Shown: positions 63,881-64,000 of the stretch, piece by piece
Numbering within the stretch: position 1 is the stretch's first letter
How the letters are laid out: each line of letters begins with the position of its first letter
From: Sedimenticola sp.
GTDB taxonomy: Bacteria > Pseudomonadota > Gammaproteobacteria > Chromatiales > Chromatiaceae
Assembly: GCA_026985055.1 (NCBI GenBank)
Contig: JALSQZ010000226.1
Location: 1-64,000, forward strand
Direction: 5' to 3'
Length of the DNA stretch: 64,000 bases
Translations under genes and position numbers: made by a program
The notes under the pieces: model-generated
The model's input: only the letters and a program-made list of their open reading frames with translations
Told to the model about the DNA's origin: nothing
The model's database searches: none

Positions 63881-64000
63881 ATGACCATGAACAGAAAAAC
63901 ATCTGCCGCAGCCCTCACCCTGGCCTGTTTCTTCCTGCCTGCCCTGGCCCTGGCTCATGTGGGCAGCGGGGAAGGCGGCATCGTATCGGGGCTGCTTCAC
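63881..64000 (+). CDS. hupE: HupE/UreJ-family protein (partial, 3' end outside window)
   Basis: The first 40 codons encode a signal peptide (residues 1-25, LALA-H) followed by HVGSGEGGIVSGLLH. This matches the N-terminus of HupE/UreJ nickel permease-type membrane proteins, where the His after cleavage may bind metal. Two ATGs (63881 and 63887) are possible. The gene runs off the window, so length and membrane topology cannot be checked. Confidence 0.8.
   Translation, partial: MTMNRKTSAAALTLACFFLPALALAHVGSGEGGIVSGLLH

Noticed and set aside
1..64000. CRISPR array, rRNA operon or prophage
   Set aside because: No regularly spaced short direct repeats, no rRNA sequence and no phage structural genes were seen.

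Overview
The window looks like the chromosome of a gammaproteobacterium, probably a chemolithotrophic sulfur or hydrogen oxidiser of the Chromatiales/Thiotrichales kind (inference). The reasons are gene order and content. The block mtnA-gyrA-serC-pheA-hisC-tyrA-aroA-cmk-rpsA-ihfB, the block nnrD-tsaE-amiB-mutL-miaA-hfq-hflX, and the uvrY/uvrC/pgsA/tRNA-Gly/tRNA-Cys neighbourhood are classical gammaproteobacterial orders. The right edge carries an Isp-type [NiFe] hydrogenase operon of the kind known from purple sulfur bacteria. A small diheme cytochrome c and a Crp/Fnr-DUF2892 pair fit that lifestyle.

Layout, left to right. (1) 1-1.9 kb is an AT-richer accessory patch. It holds a short array of integron gene cassettes with three attC-like sites, one cassette encoding a lipoprotein and one encoding a secreted protein of unknown function. 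It ends in a transposase remnant fused to a truncated copy of a repeat element. (2) 2.0-7.2 kb, minus strand, is one tightly packed operon: mtaD-ubiG-mupP-yciK-lipoprotein-DUF2007-cca. (3) 7.4-14.7 kb, plus strand: mtnA, gyrA, serC, serA, pheA. (4) 14.7-24.3 kb, minus strand, is an inserted block: an outer-membrane barrel gene and a chemotaxis operon (cheA-cheW-mcp-STAS-cheR-cheB-cheY-unknown). (5) 24.6-31.3 kb, plus strand: hisC, tyrA, a stray nuclease-like gene, aroA, cmk, rpsA, ihfB. (6) 31.3-35.5 kb, minus strand: DUF2892 and Crp/Fnr regulator, phoH with a degenerate EAL gene, bcp, gcvR-like. (7) 35.7-48.9 kb: dapA-bamC-MBL hydrolase, queG, then nnrD through hflX, with a cytochrome c gene inserted before mutL. 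(8) 48.9-55.8 kb: a full-length repeat element, a lytic transglycosylase-like lipoprotein, two tRNAs, pgsA-uvrC, a sodium:neurotransmitter-type transporter, a 120-bp MITE, udg and uvrY. (9) 55.9-64 kb: a hydrogenase region. A minus-strand pair (hypC and a Ycf46-like AAA ATPase) diverges from a plus-strand operon: maturation protease, HupH-domain protein, small subunit, isp1, isp2, a Cys-containing protein of unknown function, large subunit, hupE.

How the parts work together. The gyrA-ihfB block supplies Ser, Phe, Tyr, His and chorismate biosynthesis plus core replication and translation functions. The chemotaxis operon is a self-contained CheA/W/R/B/Y pathway with its own PAS/CZB receptor. 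The hydrogenase operon joins structural, electron-transfer and processing genes under what looks like a class-II Fnr promoter. The genes whose role cannot be named are the two cassette proteins, the gene after cheY, the nuclease-like gene between tyrA and aroA, and the hydrogenase-operon proteins at 55876-57348 and 61684-62160. The last two are the best candidates for undescribed biology. Three families of short inverted-repeat elements (286 bp, about 150 bp, 120 bp) sit in the intergenic gaps.
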